From Odontocerum albicorne (Eukaryota > Arthropoda > Insecta > Trichoptera > Odontoceridae), in NCBI GenBank assembly GCA_949825065.1, contig OX463847.1:40458831-40522830 (forward strand): a DNA stretch of 64,000 nt, written 5' to 3'. Positions 23,265 to 34,012 of the stretch are shown here, one piece after another; position 1 is the first letter of the stretch; each line of letters starts with the position of its first letter. Under the pieces are notes generated by a model. It was not told where the DNA came from, searched no databases, and saw nothing but the letters and a program-made list of their open reading frames with translations. The position numbers and the translations under genes are program-made.

Positions 23265-24775
23265 TTACGCTTTTCAATATATTGCGACAGGAGTTTGAGT
23301 ACTTGGGCTTTCAGGATGAATGACGTGTGGAAAAGATTTGTGTGGGCTCTTGAGTGTGGGTTTTTTTTTTTGTTGTTTAAATTTCGTCGTTTTATATTTG
23401 TATTTCTGTATCATTTTTGTTTTTATTCTTATGATTGGGTGCTGTATACGAGGCATATCCAGAAAGTAAGTGTACTGAATTTTTGTAGGTTACAATTTTT
23501 TTTATTTAAACAAAAAAATTACGTGGTTACCGTAGTAAATAAATAAGCTATTTTTCGACATAGTCGCCATTCCTCTGAATGCAGGTGGTGAAGCGGGGTA
23601 TCAACTTTTTGATGCCTTCCTCGAAGTAGTTTCCCGCCAACCCCTCCGTCCACTTCTCCACCTCCTCCTTTACCTCCTCGTCGGTTGAAAACCTTTTTCC
23701 ACCCATGTGCAGCTTTAGGGAGGTAAAGAGATAGTAATCTGAAGGTGCTAGGCAGGGGAATGCGCAGGATGGTTCAGGGCATCCCATTTAAACGAGGCGA
23801 GCAGTTCGTTCGTGGCGTTGGCCGTGTGTGGTCTGGCATTGTCGTGCAGCAGGCAGACTCCCTTTGTCAGCATGTCTCTCCTCTTGTTCTGAATCGCCCT
23901 CCGCAATTTTTTTAGGGTCTCACAATATCTTGCAGAGTTGATGGTCACCCCTTGAGGTATATATTCAATTAAAATTATGCCTTGACAGTCCCAAAACATG
24001 GATGCCATGATTTTCTTGGCTGAAATTGTGGTTTTGAACATTTTGGCGGAGGGTGAAGAGGTGTGACGTGACCGTTTTTAAACTCGCGACACCACTTGTA
24101 CACACTCGTACGATTCATAGCTTTATCACCATATGCAGTTTTCACCTCATTATAAACCTCAACCGGAGGTTTTCCCTTCCAAACGAGATAACGGATGACG
24201 CCGCGTATTTCGCACTTGGCGGGAGATTGGATTGACATTTTTCACGAAACGTGTTGTCGCGTCAACACTTCTCAACGTACTGACCTCGAATAGGTCTCGT
24301 TGCGGAGGGTAAGGGTCAGGCTACACGGAAGTGTAGCCAACATGTCGAAAATAAAATCCATCCGGTCGTGAGAGCCTCAGTACACTTACTTTCTGGATAC
24401 GCATAGTATTATGGGATGAACATTTTTGGTCTTTCTGGAGGGATGATGTATGAGGTGTTTGATTTCGCATGATGTTTCCAGTTGTAATTGAGTGTCACTG
24501 TTTGTCAGGTTAATGAGAATGTGCAACGGGGTTTTTTTTTTTGTGTAATCGAAAATCGGAAAGAATTATCGATTTATTTTTTCATGCTAAATATCCCCAG
24601 TGAGATGCAGGCAAACGTCTAGTTTACTGGGGATACGACCAGTAAAAGGCAACAAACCCAGATCCATTAAAATTGTATGTCCAAATTAAATAACCTGTTG
24701 TTTTTTTTTTCGCAAATTATGTATATTTCTTGTCATGTGTAATAAATAAATAAAAATAAATTAAATTAAAATAAA
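23265..24775 (+). mobile_element. LINE family G 3' end, split by a mariner
   Basis: The last ORF codons (LRQEFEYLGFQDE then stop, about 23270-23312) match those at 52360-52401. The 3' UTR follows, is interrupted at 23449-24406 by a mariner, and resumes at 'ttatgggatgaac' through 'attgagtgtcactgtttgtc' and 'tttactggggatacgacc' to the A-rich end near 24775. With the mariner and one TA removed it is collinear with the family-G copy around the LTR element. Confidence 0.85.
23449..24406 (-). mobile_element. Mariner family A, internally deleted copy 1
   Basis: 958 bp with inverted ends (reverse-strand 5' end 'ctatgcgtatccagaaagta', 3' end inverted 'cgaggcatatccagaaagta') and TA on both sides. The transposase frame starts at 24238 (MSIQSPAKCEIRG). 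After the first helix-turn-helix (CREFKNG) it jumps, at the same junction as the 44-kb copy, to the region before VFWDCQG. The second DNA-binding motif and the first catalytic Asp are deleted and the frame shifts. HDNARPH and APSDYY remain (24041-23548) with a further small shift between them. Non-autonomous, and inserted in the 3' UTR of a family-G LINE. Confidence 0.95.
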
Positions 24776-25539
24776 TATATCAACATTGCCACTTCGGACA
24801 TTTTAACAAGCTCAATAATAAATAATTAATGAAATTAAATAATTTTAAACTTTTGAATTTTTACCAATTTATATTAAAGCTGGGTTACCTAGTATTTATT
24901 TTACTCCATTGTTCTTTATAAAACTCAATCCAAAAAATACGAATTCCATTTCTGAAAAATAATCTCCACTTGAAGTCATGGCCAATCTATCCCCTTCCAC
25001 AGTGAGCAGGGGATGGGGAATGATGGACCTGATATCGATTCATCTGCCGATGTCGTCTCATCAGGTTTCGTGTCTCGGATGCTGTAAGAGAAGACTAATG
25101 GTGACACAATAGTGGGACCTTAATCAATTCTGATGGTGGACATCTAAAGTGACACCCTCTAATTGAACCGAGATTGGACGAAAATTACGTTATTAGAGTA
25201 ATCAACCCCTCGATTATTACAATTAACTATGTGGTTCTTGAATTAATGATGATTAAAAAAACAAGTTTCTGGAATTCTTGATTTCAATCTATTATTTTTA
25301 CTTGTGTCCGCTACTAATAGAAGATAGTGATTTTCATGAGGCAATTATTTTCTATGGACCAATTTCCTTAATCTAGAGTGATATTGCGCCGTCGTGAAAT
25401 GGCCTGTAAGAATTGGATAATAGAACACCTTTATGAATTCACCATCATCAAATGATGAGTAAATTATCCATGTGGTTTTTTTATTGTCGATAATCCCGTA
25501 TCAACACCAAGTTCTTAAGAGTACAAGTATAAAGTCAAT
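24776..25539. other. Intervening sequence without recognised features
   Basis: Less AT-rich at about 24990-25190, but with no open frame over 60 codons and no recognisable family. Confidence 0.5.
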
Positions 25540-25775
25540 TCCATGTTGGGGTAAGTAGAAAGGATCTAGCGACAGATTTCCTATCGTAATTCACGTTTTT
25601 CGCATCATCTATATCAATTATCCTTCTCAGTAACTTTCAAAGATTTCCCTTAATTACATTATCTCACAAGATAATTAATGTTCCAACAATACTTTGTCTT
25701 TCTTTACCACGCTGTCTACTCATATTTACACTGTACATTTGTTTTTTGGTCTCTCTTCATTTTTTTGTATAAGAT
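25540..25775 (-). pseudogene. LINE ORF tail remnant (RTE-like)
   Basis: 'catgttggggtaagtagaaa' and 'tactcatatttacactgtac' followed by 'tctcttcattttt' parallel 1150-1390, the inverted RWFGH-family tail. It stops where the PLE end begins. Confidence 0.5.
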
Positions 25776-26460
25776 CTTAATGAAAGTGGTACTGCGTGGT
25801 TTGGCTTATAATGCCGATGTTTCAAACACGTTACAGTTATTATCATCAGGGTTCGGGCATAGTCGATTTCCCCATAAGTGGATATACGCCAGATACCGCT
25901 TTGCCTACAACAGAGACTCAGCCGTAACGTGAGAGCATGGGTTCGTCCCGGCCGTAATGTGAGCGCATGGTTCCATACCACCACGGTAGAACCAGCATGT
26001 GGCTTCCACAAACGTTTAAGTTATAAAAACAGAATGATTTGACACTTAAACCTGAAAAAATCTACTTAAGGACTTGAATTAAAGTGGCAGATCTGTTTCG
26101 CATTACAAAAAAATTGCCAAACTGTTCTCAATACATATTAAAGTCATTATTAATTTTCAGTTTGTTTTTTTTTTGCTTCGATTTGATTATGGGATACCAT
26201 GCTTATTTGAGATGAAATTCATCGTCCCCGTTAATATTGTTTGGATATTTTTATATTTCTATAGCCTCTTCGATAATTCAAGAGTGGTAACTCTTTGATT
26301 TCCCGAGTATTTTTGGTTCAAGTGAGAAACGATGGCCTGTCTCGATGAAGTGTTCGGCCAAAGCTGATTTTCCGAGATAAGCTAGTCTGCAGGCTCTCTC
26401 ATGTTCGACTAAACTTTTGTTCACTGTTCTTTGATATCTTCTAGATACCGGGATCTAGTA
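25776..26460 (-). mobile_element. Penelope-like element K, 3' part with GIY-YIG-region remnant
   Basis: Reading down the reverse strand from 26460: HERACRLAYLGKSALAEHF, IETGHRFSLEPKILGKSKSY, then EEAIEI and PNNINGDDEFHL (to about 26190), the usual C-terminal order of the PLE endonuclease region. A 3' UTR follows, and near 25860-25820 lies 'cctgatgataataactgtaa' then 'gtttgaaacatcggc', the hammerhead-like core usual at PLE ends. Two stops break the ORF. A different lineage from PLE J. Confidence 0.75.
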
Positions 26461-26489
26461 GAGATATTTTCCGAATAGATTTTATTTTT

Positions 26490-26620
26490 TATTTGAAGAT
26501 AAATATTACGAACAGATTGAGGGAGTCGCTATGGGATCACCACTATCACCAGAAACGACAAATTTATTCATGGAAAACTTAGAGCAAACCACATTTGATA
26601 CCGCTTACCAAGCGATACAA
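26490..26620 (+). pseudogene. Penelope-like reverse transcriptase fragment
   Basis: An open stretch reads EDKYYEQIEGVAMGSPLSP followed by TTNLFMENLEQ. VAMGSPLSP is the conserved RT block just before the catalytic-Asp block in PLEs. Only about 40 codons survive; it is opposite in strand to the PLE remnant on its left, so they are separate fragments. Confidence 0.75.
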
Positions 26621-27204
26621 CGCTGTGAAAGGCATCATTCAACTGATACGACAAACCGTAAAAGCCTCAAAACATATTAACTATCTTTTATACACCATTT
26701 TACCTGAACATTTTTGACAAATACAAACTAAATATTATGAATTCAGAAAAAAACACATGTGGTTATTATTTGATTATATAGCGCCTAATCACTTATATAT
26801 TTATTTTAATGATTATAACTTGTTTACTTATCAGGAATATTTTATGAAGATAACTCAGTATTGACTTAACTTTTATGTTTAAATTACCCAGACATAAAGT
26901 TGTACTAAGATTAGTTCACGGTCATATAAAATCAGCCTTTCCAAGAAATTGGTTACAGTCCCAAGGGAGGAATATGTTATTTTTCTGGTAATAGGGGCAT
27001 TCGTGTTGGACAAATTGACATTTAATGGAGAAATTTAAGAACATTAGGAAAAACTGTTTAATGTATCTTTTATTTTATGTGGTTAAATGCGGAGAGTCGC
27101 TACACTTTTTTAAAAAAACAACAGCAAGGTTTTGGAAAAAAATATAAATCTTTGAAAAGAATAAATGCAAATGTTTCAACTGTTATATTTATCGTTATTA
27201 CTTA
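26621..27204. other. AT-rich sequence without recognised features
   Basis: Nothing supported. Confidence 0.6.
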
Positions 27205-27427
27205 CGGTTGGGATTGATTGACGATCTCCCTGGCATAGTTGATAAAAAAAACCTGTCTTCCTGCCTGGTAGGTGTGGGTTGTATATAATTCCCTTGAAAT
27301 TCAGAAAATAATTCCAGTCTAGTTTTCATTAAAGACCTCTTTGACAGATTTATAAGGAAAATTGTCACACTACAATAAGCCCACCAGGATGCACTTTGTA
27401 CAAAAAAAGTGTAATATATTACAAATA
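27205..27427 (+). mobile_element. tRNA-derived SINE, main family (degenerate)
   Basis: Body 'ttccagtctagttttcatta' and tail 'actacaataagcccaccagg' then 'gtacaaaaaaagtgtaata' match the family; the tRNA-like head (27205-27270) is decayed. It directly precedes the PLE. Confidence 0.65.
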
Positions 27428-28062
27428 AATTGTAATTTATTTTTATCAAACACTGTTTATTCCACTGTTTATTCCAAACTCTTATTTAATGGGAAAGGTA
27501 AAAATGGAATACTAAGCAACAGTGGTGTGTATAAACTTTTATGTGCTGACTGTGATAATTTCTATATAGGAAAGACAGGAAGATCTTTTGAAAAGAGATT
27601 TCGTGAACACAAATCCGCCTTAACAAATCCTCTGATTTATTCTGAAATGGCTAATCATTGTCACCGCGAGAAGCATAATTTTTCTATCGATGATGCCAAA
27701 TTCTTACATATCAGTGGTAACGGAAATAAATTGGACAGATTAGAGGCCCTAGAAATTTCTAAGTCAGTACACCGATCGGAACATCTGTTGAACAGTTATT
27801 TACCCAAAATTTCTCCACTCTTGGCCGAAATTATCCTATGCTTCTCTCCCTTCTTCCCCCCCCCCCCCCCCCCCCCCCCCCCCCAGCCCCCAACCGTTGA
27901 AGCGTGTATATCGGTGCCAGTTCGAACAGCATTTAGTCTTATTTGCGCTCCCCTGAAGATGAGGTGAAAGCCTTGAAACCAGTAGGGTTATACCGTCATA
28001 AAAAAGTGGAATAAACAGTGTTTGATAAAAATAAATTACAATGTCTAAACCTCCACAATGTT
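27428..28062 (+). mobile_element. Penelope-like element J, GIY-YIG end with terminal repeat
   Basis: On the left an inverted terminal fragment ('atcaaacactgtttattcca') precedes an open frame used from about 27465. It reads GVYKLLCADC, then FYIGKTGRSFEKRFREHKS (the GIY-YIG nuclease core, with VY and YIG forming the two short motifs and the R of the helix), NHCHREKHNF and LEALEISKS, ending near 27840. A C homopolymer of about 28 bases follows. The PLE end is then 'ctgaagatgaggtgaaagcc', 'ttgaaaccagtagggttat', 'gtggaataaacagtgtttga' and 'aaacctccacaatgtt'. The RT domain is missing (5' truncation). The GIY-YIG frame is intact over about 120 codons. The 201-codon frame extends before and after the element by chance. 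Confidence 0.88.
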
Positions 28063-28609
28063 AATGCCTTAACTATAAACAACAAATTACAAATAAAATT
28101 GACTGACGGTTGTGAATCAATAAAGAAAACGAGCTGAAGAGAAGTTGAATTGATCAAAAGACAATCTAGGGGCGTGATAAGACATAGTTGCGTGATAGAA
28201 GAGCAGATAATAAATGTAATGAAATAAGAGGAAAAAAAATATTAAATGTGTCGACGCTTTTCAAACCCAGGTATGTCCACATTATGACATTTTTGAGATA
28301 AATATACCAAAATGTAGCTTATGTAGTCCTGGATAAATCTGCATTTTTCAAAATAAGATATATCCTCGTGAAATCAATGCAAAATGATGATTGAAATAAG
28401 ACTTTTTTTCCAACTCAGATATGTCCACGAGGTTGTTTTTATCAAAGTCAGACATGTCTATTTAGACCAATCAGAGAGCGCCATCATTCAAGATGGTCGA
28501 TCAGTCGTAGCGAAGTCTTACTGTCAACAACAATCAAACTCGGGTATGTCCATGCAGTGTTGTATCAAAATCACGCATTTTCAATGGGCGTTTTTCAAAA
28601 GTGTGCAAA
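28063..28609. other. Intervening sequence; short scattered similarity only
   Basis: The phrases 'aggtatgtcca', 'agatatgtcca' and 'gggtatgtcca' recur at 28270, 28424 and 28549, hinting at an old degenerate repeat. No gene. Confidence 0.45.
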
Positions 28610-28900
28610 TATGCCTTCGACGAGTCTTCTGATTCTTTGGTCACATTTTTCGTGATCAAGGATACAGTTTGGAGAGGTTTATGGTTTGAAGAGACATGAG
28701 GCGTGGAAGGACGACGCAAAAGAGGATAACTCCCAATGCGTTGGATTTACCAAATGAGAGACGCAACTAGACTACCCTTAACAACTTCCCTTCGAGCCAC
28801 GGAGTGCAGGGATGGATGGAGAGGAGTCGTCAAAGGCTATCATGGGAGTCACGATGCTCAGTCATAAGCTACACAACAGGACGATGATGTTGTACGACAC
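28610..28900 (+). pseudogene. LINE ORF C-terminal remnant (FFGHI family)
   Basis: Frame pieces read LRRVF, stop, FFGHIFRD (about 28614-28655), LERFMV, then RRKRG, stop, LPMRWIYQMRDATRLPL (about 28713-28780) and CRDGWRGVVKGYHGSHDAQS followed by a stop near 28870. This is the characteristic tail of a LINE ORF with GHI, RRSPTRW.DQIR and DR.GWR.VV motifs. Two stops and at least one shift. Confidence 0.65.
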
Positions 28901-29329
28901 ATTAGGGATTTCATGCACCGTAAATGTTCTGAATTGTGTTGATTTTTCGAAGTTGTTGATATTTTATCTTTTCTTAAGTGAATTTTGCTATGATGAATAA
29001 AATTAATATCGTATAAAACTTGATTAAGCTTCTTTGACCATTAGCTGAAAATTCCAAGAATTGTTAATACTGCTTTATTGAAGGCATAATAATTTGAATT
29101 ATTTTCTCTTGTAAATGATTTATTTGTCTCTCTGAATAAACAAATTTCTACCAGGAGTCACTTTACATAATGGCTGACTCGTAACTCTGAAGTAAACCCG
29201 ATATTGCGCAGGCCGGCAGTATCCGGTACATTGAGCTTATTCTGTTTAATTTCACATCAATATTTCAAAGACAAGATTAAAGATTCAATTTTAAGACGTT
29301 ATTCCTTTTATATTTCAATGGTTTATTTG
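28901..29329. other. Intervening sequence without recognised features
   Basis: Nothing supported. Confidence 0.55.
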
Positions 29330-29560
29330 TAGCTACTATTTAGTGACTTCAAATTGTAGCTACTGTTTAGTGACTTCAGTTTTTATCTCCTATTTTGTAC
29401 AAACTTGTTTGTACCTACTAGTATATAGTTATTGGTTGATAGATACTGTTTTATACTAACTGTCTAAGTGCTGGTGCTTAGTTACTAATTTATAGGTACT
29501 GGTTTTTAACCACTGATTTGTAACTACTGGTTTTTAGCTACTTGTTTGTAAGTATTTCTT
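29330..29560. repeat. Degenerate short tandem repeat
   Basis: A unit of about 16-20 bp close to 'ctggtttttagctactgttt' is repeated with much drift. Confidence 0.65.
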
Positions 29561-29589
29561 CTTTTGCTGTGCTTTTACACGCAATGCGA

Positions 29590-29870
29590 CTTTTCCAGCC
29601 AGGTCACAGCGTTTGGTATTGGTTTTTGCAGCTCCTATACGCCTTCAGGAAACGCAAACAGTGATCAGCTGATCACGACGTGTTTCATGGTCTTGATATT
29701 TCCGCACTCACAGAAAAGTTACTCTGCTAGGTCCCATTCGTACATATCATATCCAGTGGGGTCCATTCTGCATCTGACCTTTTTTAAAGTGCAGACTTTC
29801 ATCCTATTTTTTATAGGAAAAATGCTTTTTTCTCCACTTCAGTTTCCCTTCTTAATTAGAGAAAAAAGCT
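29590..29870 (-). pseudogene. LINE ORF C-terminal remnant with zinc-finger-like motif
   Basis: Reverse-strand reading: GYDMYEWDLAE, stop, LFCECGNIKTMKHVV, then SLFAFPEGV and NAVTWLEKSHCV. The CxC...MxHxx arrangement and the following AxxWL are typical of the extreme C-terminus of some insect LINE ORFs. Two internal stops. Confidence 0.5.
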
Positions 29871-30639
29871 AACAACTCCACATGTTCCTAACAAGGTACC
29901 TGTTTTTTGTACGTCACATTTTGTTCAATAGAACTTACGAGTACATTTACTTGCGATCGGTTTTTTGTTGATTTGTTCCAGAATCTTCCTGATTGGTTGA
30001 AAGAGATAAAACAGAGTGGCTGCGGTGATTTTCTTATTTTCATAATTACAGCCAGTGCATCCATTTGCAAGATCGTTTCCATTCTTAAATGAGTGTTTCT
30101 TCACTGCTTGTGATATTTAATAACCCTGGAAACCAAGATGTAGATGTCCTCAAAATTCTCGTTACGTGCTCAGATAACATATACACACAATAAAAGTAAT
30201 TGGTCAGAAAAGCAATCAAATCAATCGCCAAAATTTGCAGCGTTAGCGCGGCGTATCGCTACGTTATTTCGTCGAGCTTTTGAATGATATTAAGTCTACT
30301 CTTAAGCTTATATTTAAAGGATTGTACATAAGCTTTTAATGTGAGTGAACGGCCTATCGTGACACCGGAGAGCTGCGTGACACCAAGAGAGCCTTATAAC
30401 TCACGCGTTCATTCGCTAATTTCATGACCACTTCTGCTTCAGCTTTTAGGTTGTGAGCCTCTTGCTTGTAACCATTGATATATGATATGTATACTAAGAA
30501 CCCTGACACATATTTTTGTTGACAGCGTCTGCTCTCATTTCCTTGTGGCTTTCATTAGTTATTATTTTCATAAAATTTAATAAATAATTACCTTGTTGTG
30601 CCACTAATTACATTAATTAATATCTTATCACAACATTTT
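29871..30639. other. Intervening sequence, slightly GC-richer near 30220-30460
   Basis: No open frame over 65 codons and no known motif. 'ttccagaatcttcctgattg' then 'gttgaaagagat' near 29979 may be a SINE tail fragment. Confidence 0.45.
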
Positions 30640-30775
30640 TCATAGGGTTCCAGTCTACTTAATTCACGCAAATAATTCTCAACTTCCTTCTGATTGGTTT
30701 GAATAGATTACGTGACAAAAAAATCCACCAAGATAAAAAATATTTTGTGTATATACCGTATACAATTACAATATT
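30640..30775 (+). mobile_element. SINE tail fragment
   Basis: 'ttccagtctacttaattcac', 'cttctgattggttgaataga' and 'caaaaaaatccacc' parallel the second half of the main SINE. Confidence 0.55.
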
Positions 30776-31059
30776 TTTTCACTTATTCATATTTTTTTAA
30801 TATTCATATTGAAATAATTCATATTAATTAAAATATAATTAATTGAGGCTCTTCCATTCGTAAATTAAATTGGTAGACCATCACAAGCCCCATTTGTAAT
30901 CAAGCCCAAAACTAGCTGAAAAAAAAAATTAACTACCGTTAGAAATTTTAAATGTTTAAATCAAATCAAAACTTGTTTATTACTTTTTTACACGACAAGA
31001 TAAGATATAAGAATAACACAAGTAACAGTTAAAGAACTCGATTAACAGTAACAGTTAAA

Positions 31060-31140
31060 GAACCCGCAATTTCCGTAGGCTATCGAACTAGTTGATAGCC
31101 TACGGAAATTGCGGGTTCAATTCCCTTTTGGTACCCGAAA
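31060..31140. repeat. Perfect 25-bp palindrome made from SINE-head sequence
   Basis: Left arm 31060-31084 and right arm 31094-31118 are exact inverted copies around a 9-nt loop (gaactagtt). The right arm continues into 'ttgcgggttcaattccc' and 'ggtaccc', the B-box segment of the main SINE, so the palindrome is an inverted duplication of a SINE head. Just upstream 'acagttaaagaac' is duplicated directly. Confidence 0.85.
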
Positions 31141-31189
31141 AAATAATAAAAAATGTACTGGTCTGATTAGAATTTAGAAGCCGAGTGCA

Positions 31190-31335
31190 ATTGTTGTTGC
31201 CTATAGTACGTGCGATGGCAAACTGTGAGGTACTTGCCTACTCCAGTTATTCTTACTCCGAAGGCTTGATTACTAAGGCTGAAGACAATGTTGTCACCTT
31301 GCCACGTTCTTCCACATATCCGCATAATCAGATAA
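31190..31335 (+). repeat. Unclassified dispersed repeat H, copy 2
   Basis: See copy 1 at 23085-23264. The shared order is 'cgtgcgatg', 'cctactccagt', 'ccgaaggcttgat' and 'gacaatgttgt'. Confidence 0.45.
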
Positions 31336-31799
31336 CCCTTCTCTCAACATGCATTATTTTTGTACTCAAACACCGTGGACCTGTTGGCCATCGGCGTCAC
31401 TAAAAATGAGACTACAGATGAGATTTACACTTTTTGATTTAGAAATATATTAAAAAATACAATTATAGCAATATGCCACAAATAGAAGCAATTTCACCCA
31501 AATACGTAATAACATATATATACCATATATAATGTATAAAAAACACTACGAATTTTGCAATTTAAAACAACAACCTCTCGGACTCAGCAATGTTTTGAGA
31601 AAGGAGCGATATTTCAGTGCGTGTTAAAACATTAAAATAGTAAATGACTCCCACTCTGCTGTAAATGCTTCATATATCTTAGGAGCTTAAAAACTTATTA
31701 CATCTTTGGCCAACAGAAGTGTTCATCCCTTGAACGCAAAAGATATTTTTCTGATGTTATTTTGTTACCTTAGTTTGATAAACATTATCAATTTTGGAC
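31336..31799. other. AT-rich sequence without recognised features
   Basis: Nothing supported. Confidence 0.55.
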
Positions 31800-32885
31800 T
31801 ACTTTTTAATTGATTATCGATTTTTAATATGTGTATCTTTATGAACTGCTTTTAAATTAATTGTCGTTTTTTTTAAATATATGTCTTCATGAACTGGTTT
31901 TCAATTATTATCGCTTTTTTAAATATATATATCTTTATGAACTGCTTTTCAATTAATTATCACTTTTTAAAATATTAGGTGTTAACATAAGTTGTGTCCG
32001 TTTTTTTTTTTCAAATTTTAAAATGAGCACCAAAAGTAAAACAAAATGGTAAAGGTTATACGTCATTCGAAAGAAAATTTTCTGCTCTACGAGATATTGT
32101 GTTTGCTTTTACGTTATATTGTATATATTATTTTATTTGATTACAAGCCTTCAAAATGGAATGTCAAGTAGACGAAAGTGAACCTATGACACCTCCTTCT
32201 GTTCACGTTCGACAATTGATTTTTGTTGTTTTCACTCAAATCATGTGGAATCCAAGCGCCGAACTTCAGGATTTTTCCTATTGATTTAAGATGGCGGTAT
32301 ACAGTCATGGGACTACAATTCATCTGCTCAGCCAATTCTATGGTGATTTGAAGGGGATCTTCATGAATAATATGGTTTAAACGATCCTCATCGAAGTCCA
32401 CTGGTCGTCCGGAACGCTCCATGTCTTTCAGGTCGAAATTTCCTTCTTTGAAACGCAAAAACCATCGACGAGCATCGACTTTCATTTATAGCATCTTCAC
32501 CGTACACTTCGCAAATATCGCGAGCAGCTTTGGCAGCTTTATTTTCTCGATTTAACGCGAACAGAAGGAGGTGTCGAAAATGCTCACTTTCGTCTACTTG
32601 ACATTCCATTTTGAATGCTTGTAATCAAATAAAATAATATATGTAACGTAAAAGCCAGCCAACAAAATGTATTGAAGTACAGAACAATTTCTTTCGAATG
32701 ACGTATAACTTTTACCATTTTGTTTTACTGTTGGTGCTCATTTTTAAATTTGAAAAAAACGGACCCAACTTATGTTAACACCCAATAAATGTCTTCATGA
32801 ACTGGTTTTCAATTATTATCGCTTTTTTAAATATATATCTTTATGAACTGCTTTTCAATTAGTTATTGTCTTTTCAATCTATTTT
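31800..32885. repeat. About 49-bp tandem repeat interrupted by a mariner
   Basis: Units close to 'tatctttatgaactgctttt' plus 'caattaattatcgctttttt' plus 'aaatata' lie at 31800-31974 and again at 32786-32885, on both sides of the element at 31975-32785. Confidence 0.8.
31975..32785 (-). mobile_element. Fold-back mariner family D with long inverted arms
   Basis: 811 bp flanked by TA (31973-31974 and 32786-32787). Ends read 'ttaggtgttaacataagttg' and, inverted, 'ttgggtgttaacataagttg'. Similarity between the ends goes on inward for about 230 bp on each side and includes the start codon and first codons of the transposase (MECQVDESE). From 32609 the reverse-strand frame encodes the first DNA-binding motif (KAARDICEVYGEDAI), a shift, then RWFLRFKEGNFDLKD, SGRPVDFDED, the second motif (TIELAEQMNCSPMTVYRHL) and WIPHDLSE, where it meets the inverted copy of its own 5' end. 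No catalytic Asp is present. Probably non-autonomous and able to fold into a hairpin. Confidence 0.9.
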
Positions 32886-33362
32886 TGTTATTTTTTCCCA
32901 GTGCTGAAGAGGATTTGTGAATTGCACCTGTCTGATTCCGTCTTTTACACTTTGTTTTCAATTTGTGTTTTGTTCCCAATTTATTTTTCAATGATTGTCT
33001 TTTGTGTTTGTATTGTTTGCGCAGTGCGGGCTCTGCGCCTGTGGACAGTCCCGTATTGTGTTGGTAACACGTGATTTTGTACGATTTGATATCTGTTTCT
33101 TACAGATTGTTTTAGGTCTAATTGAATGAAATCATTTTTATTATTTTATTACATTCTGATAATATTAATGTTCTGATAATATTAATGTGTTGAGCGTTCA
33201 CATAACATAAGGTACATTGTACCATTTATTTCATATAAATAAATAAATAAATAAATGAATCAATGAGCCTTAGCACTGTTGTAAATCATGAGAATTGTTC
33301 AACATGTAAACATTTGCCTTATGCTTAAAATACCGAAATCTTTGAAAAACTTTTTTGCATGA
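32886..33362. other. AT-rich sequence with (AAAT)n stretch
   Basis: An 'aataaataaataaat' microsatellite lies at about 33236-33257. No gene. Confidence 0.6.
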
Positions 33363-33662
33363 AAAAAATGTTTTCAACATAAGCTTGATAAGTAGATTCA
33401 CTACATAAAGTGCACGTGATAAAAAAATGTTTTCAACATAAGCTTGATAAGTAGATTCAGTACTTAAAGTGCACGTGATAAAAAAATGTTTTCAACATAA
33501 GCTTGATAAGTAGATTCAGTACGTAAAGTGCACGTGATAAAAAAATGTTTTCAACATAAGCTTGATAAGTAGATTCAGTACGTAAAGTGCACGTGATAAA
33601 AAAATGTTTTCAACATAAGCTTGATAAGTAGATTCAGTACGTAAAGTGCACGTGATAAAAAA
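33363..33662. repeat. 59-bp minisatellite, five copies
   Basis: Unit: 'aaaaaaatgttttcaacata' then 'agcttgataagtagattcag' then 'tacgtaaagtgcacgtgat'. The last three copies are nearly identical; the first two differ at a few positions. Confidence 0.97.
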
Positions 33663-33879
33663 ATTAAGATTTTTTAAGATCAACTTCCAAGATTTATTAA
33701 ATGGGCATGTTTAAGAGAGAATTGAAAAAGTATAACATCAATCAGAATATCTTTTTATTCTAATTTTCCTTCGCTTCCCTTCTTCATCCTTGAACAAATT
33801 CTTCTTCTCTAGTTCTGCCATTATTGATAGAGGTGAATCTTTAGTTTTTTTGTACTTAAATTTAAATATATATGAAATG

Positions 33880-34012
33880 TTTATGGTTTTTGTATAAAGT
33901 TTGTCATGAATTACATAGTTTAATATAACCAGGATAAACTGGTTGGTAAGAAAATATTGATGTGTAGCAATAAACCCGAAAGGTGTACTATGTTTAACAA
34001 TGTACATAAAAA
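33880..34012 (+). mobile_element. SINE tail fragment
   Basis: 'ataaactggttggtaagaaa', 'tgtagcaataaacccgaaag' and 'gtactatgtttaacaatgt' correspond to the shared SINE/LINE F tail. Confidence 0.55.

Noticed and set aside
23088..23546. 152-codon frame spanning repeat H, LINE G and a mariner end
   Set aside because: It crosses three different repeat units and is a chance fusion frame.
27362..27460. Apparent N-terminal part of the 201-codon frame over the PLE GIY-YIG region
   Set aside because: This part lies in the SINE tail and in an inverted PLE end; the true coding similarity starts at about 27465.
27855..27885. Poly-proline stretch in the PLE frame
   Set aside because: It is a C homopolymer, length-unstable and possibly mis-sized in the assembly, lying after the end of the recognisable GIY-YIG domain.
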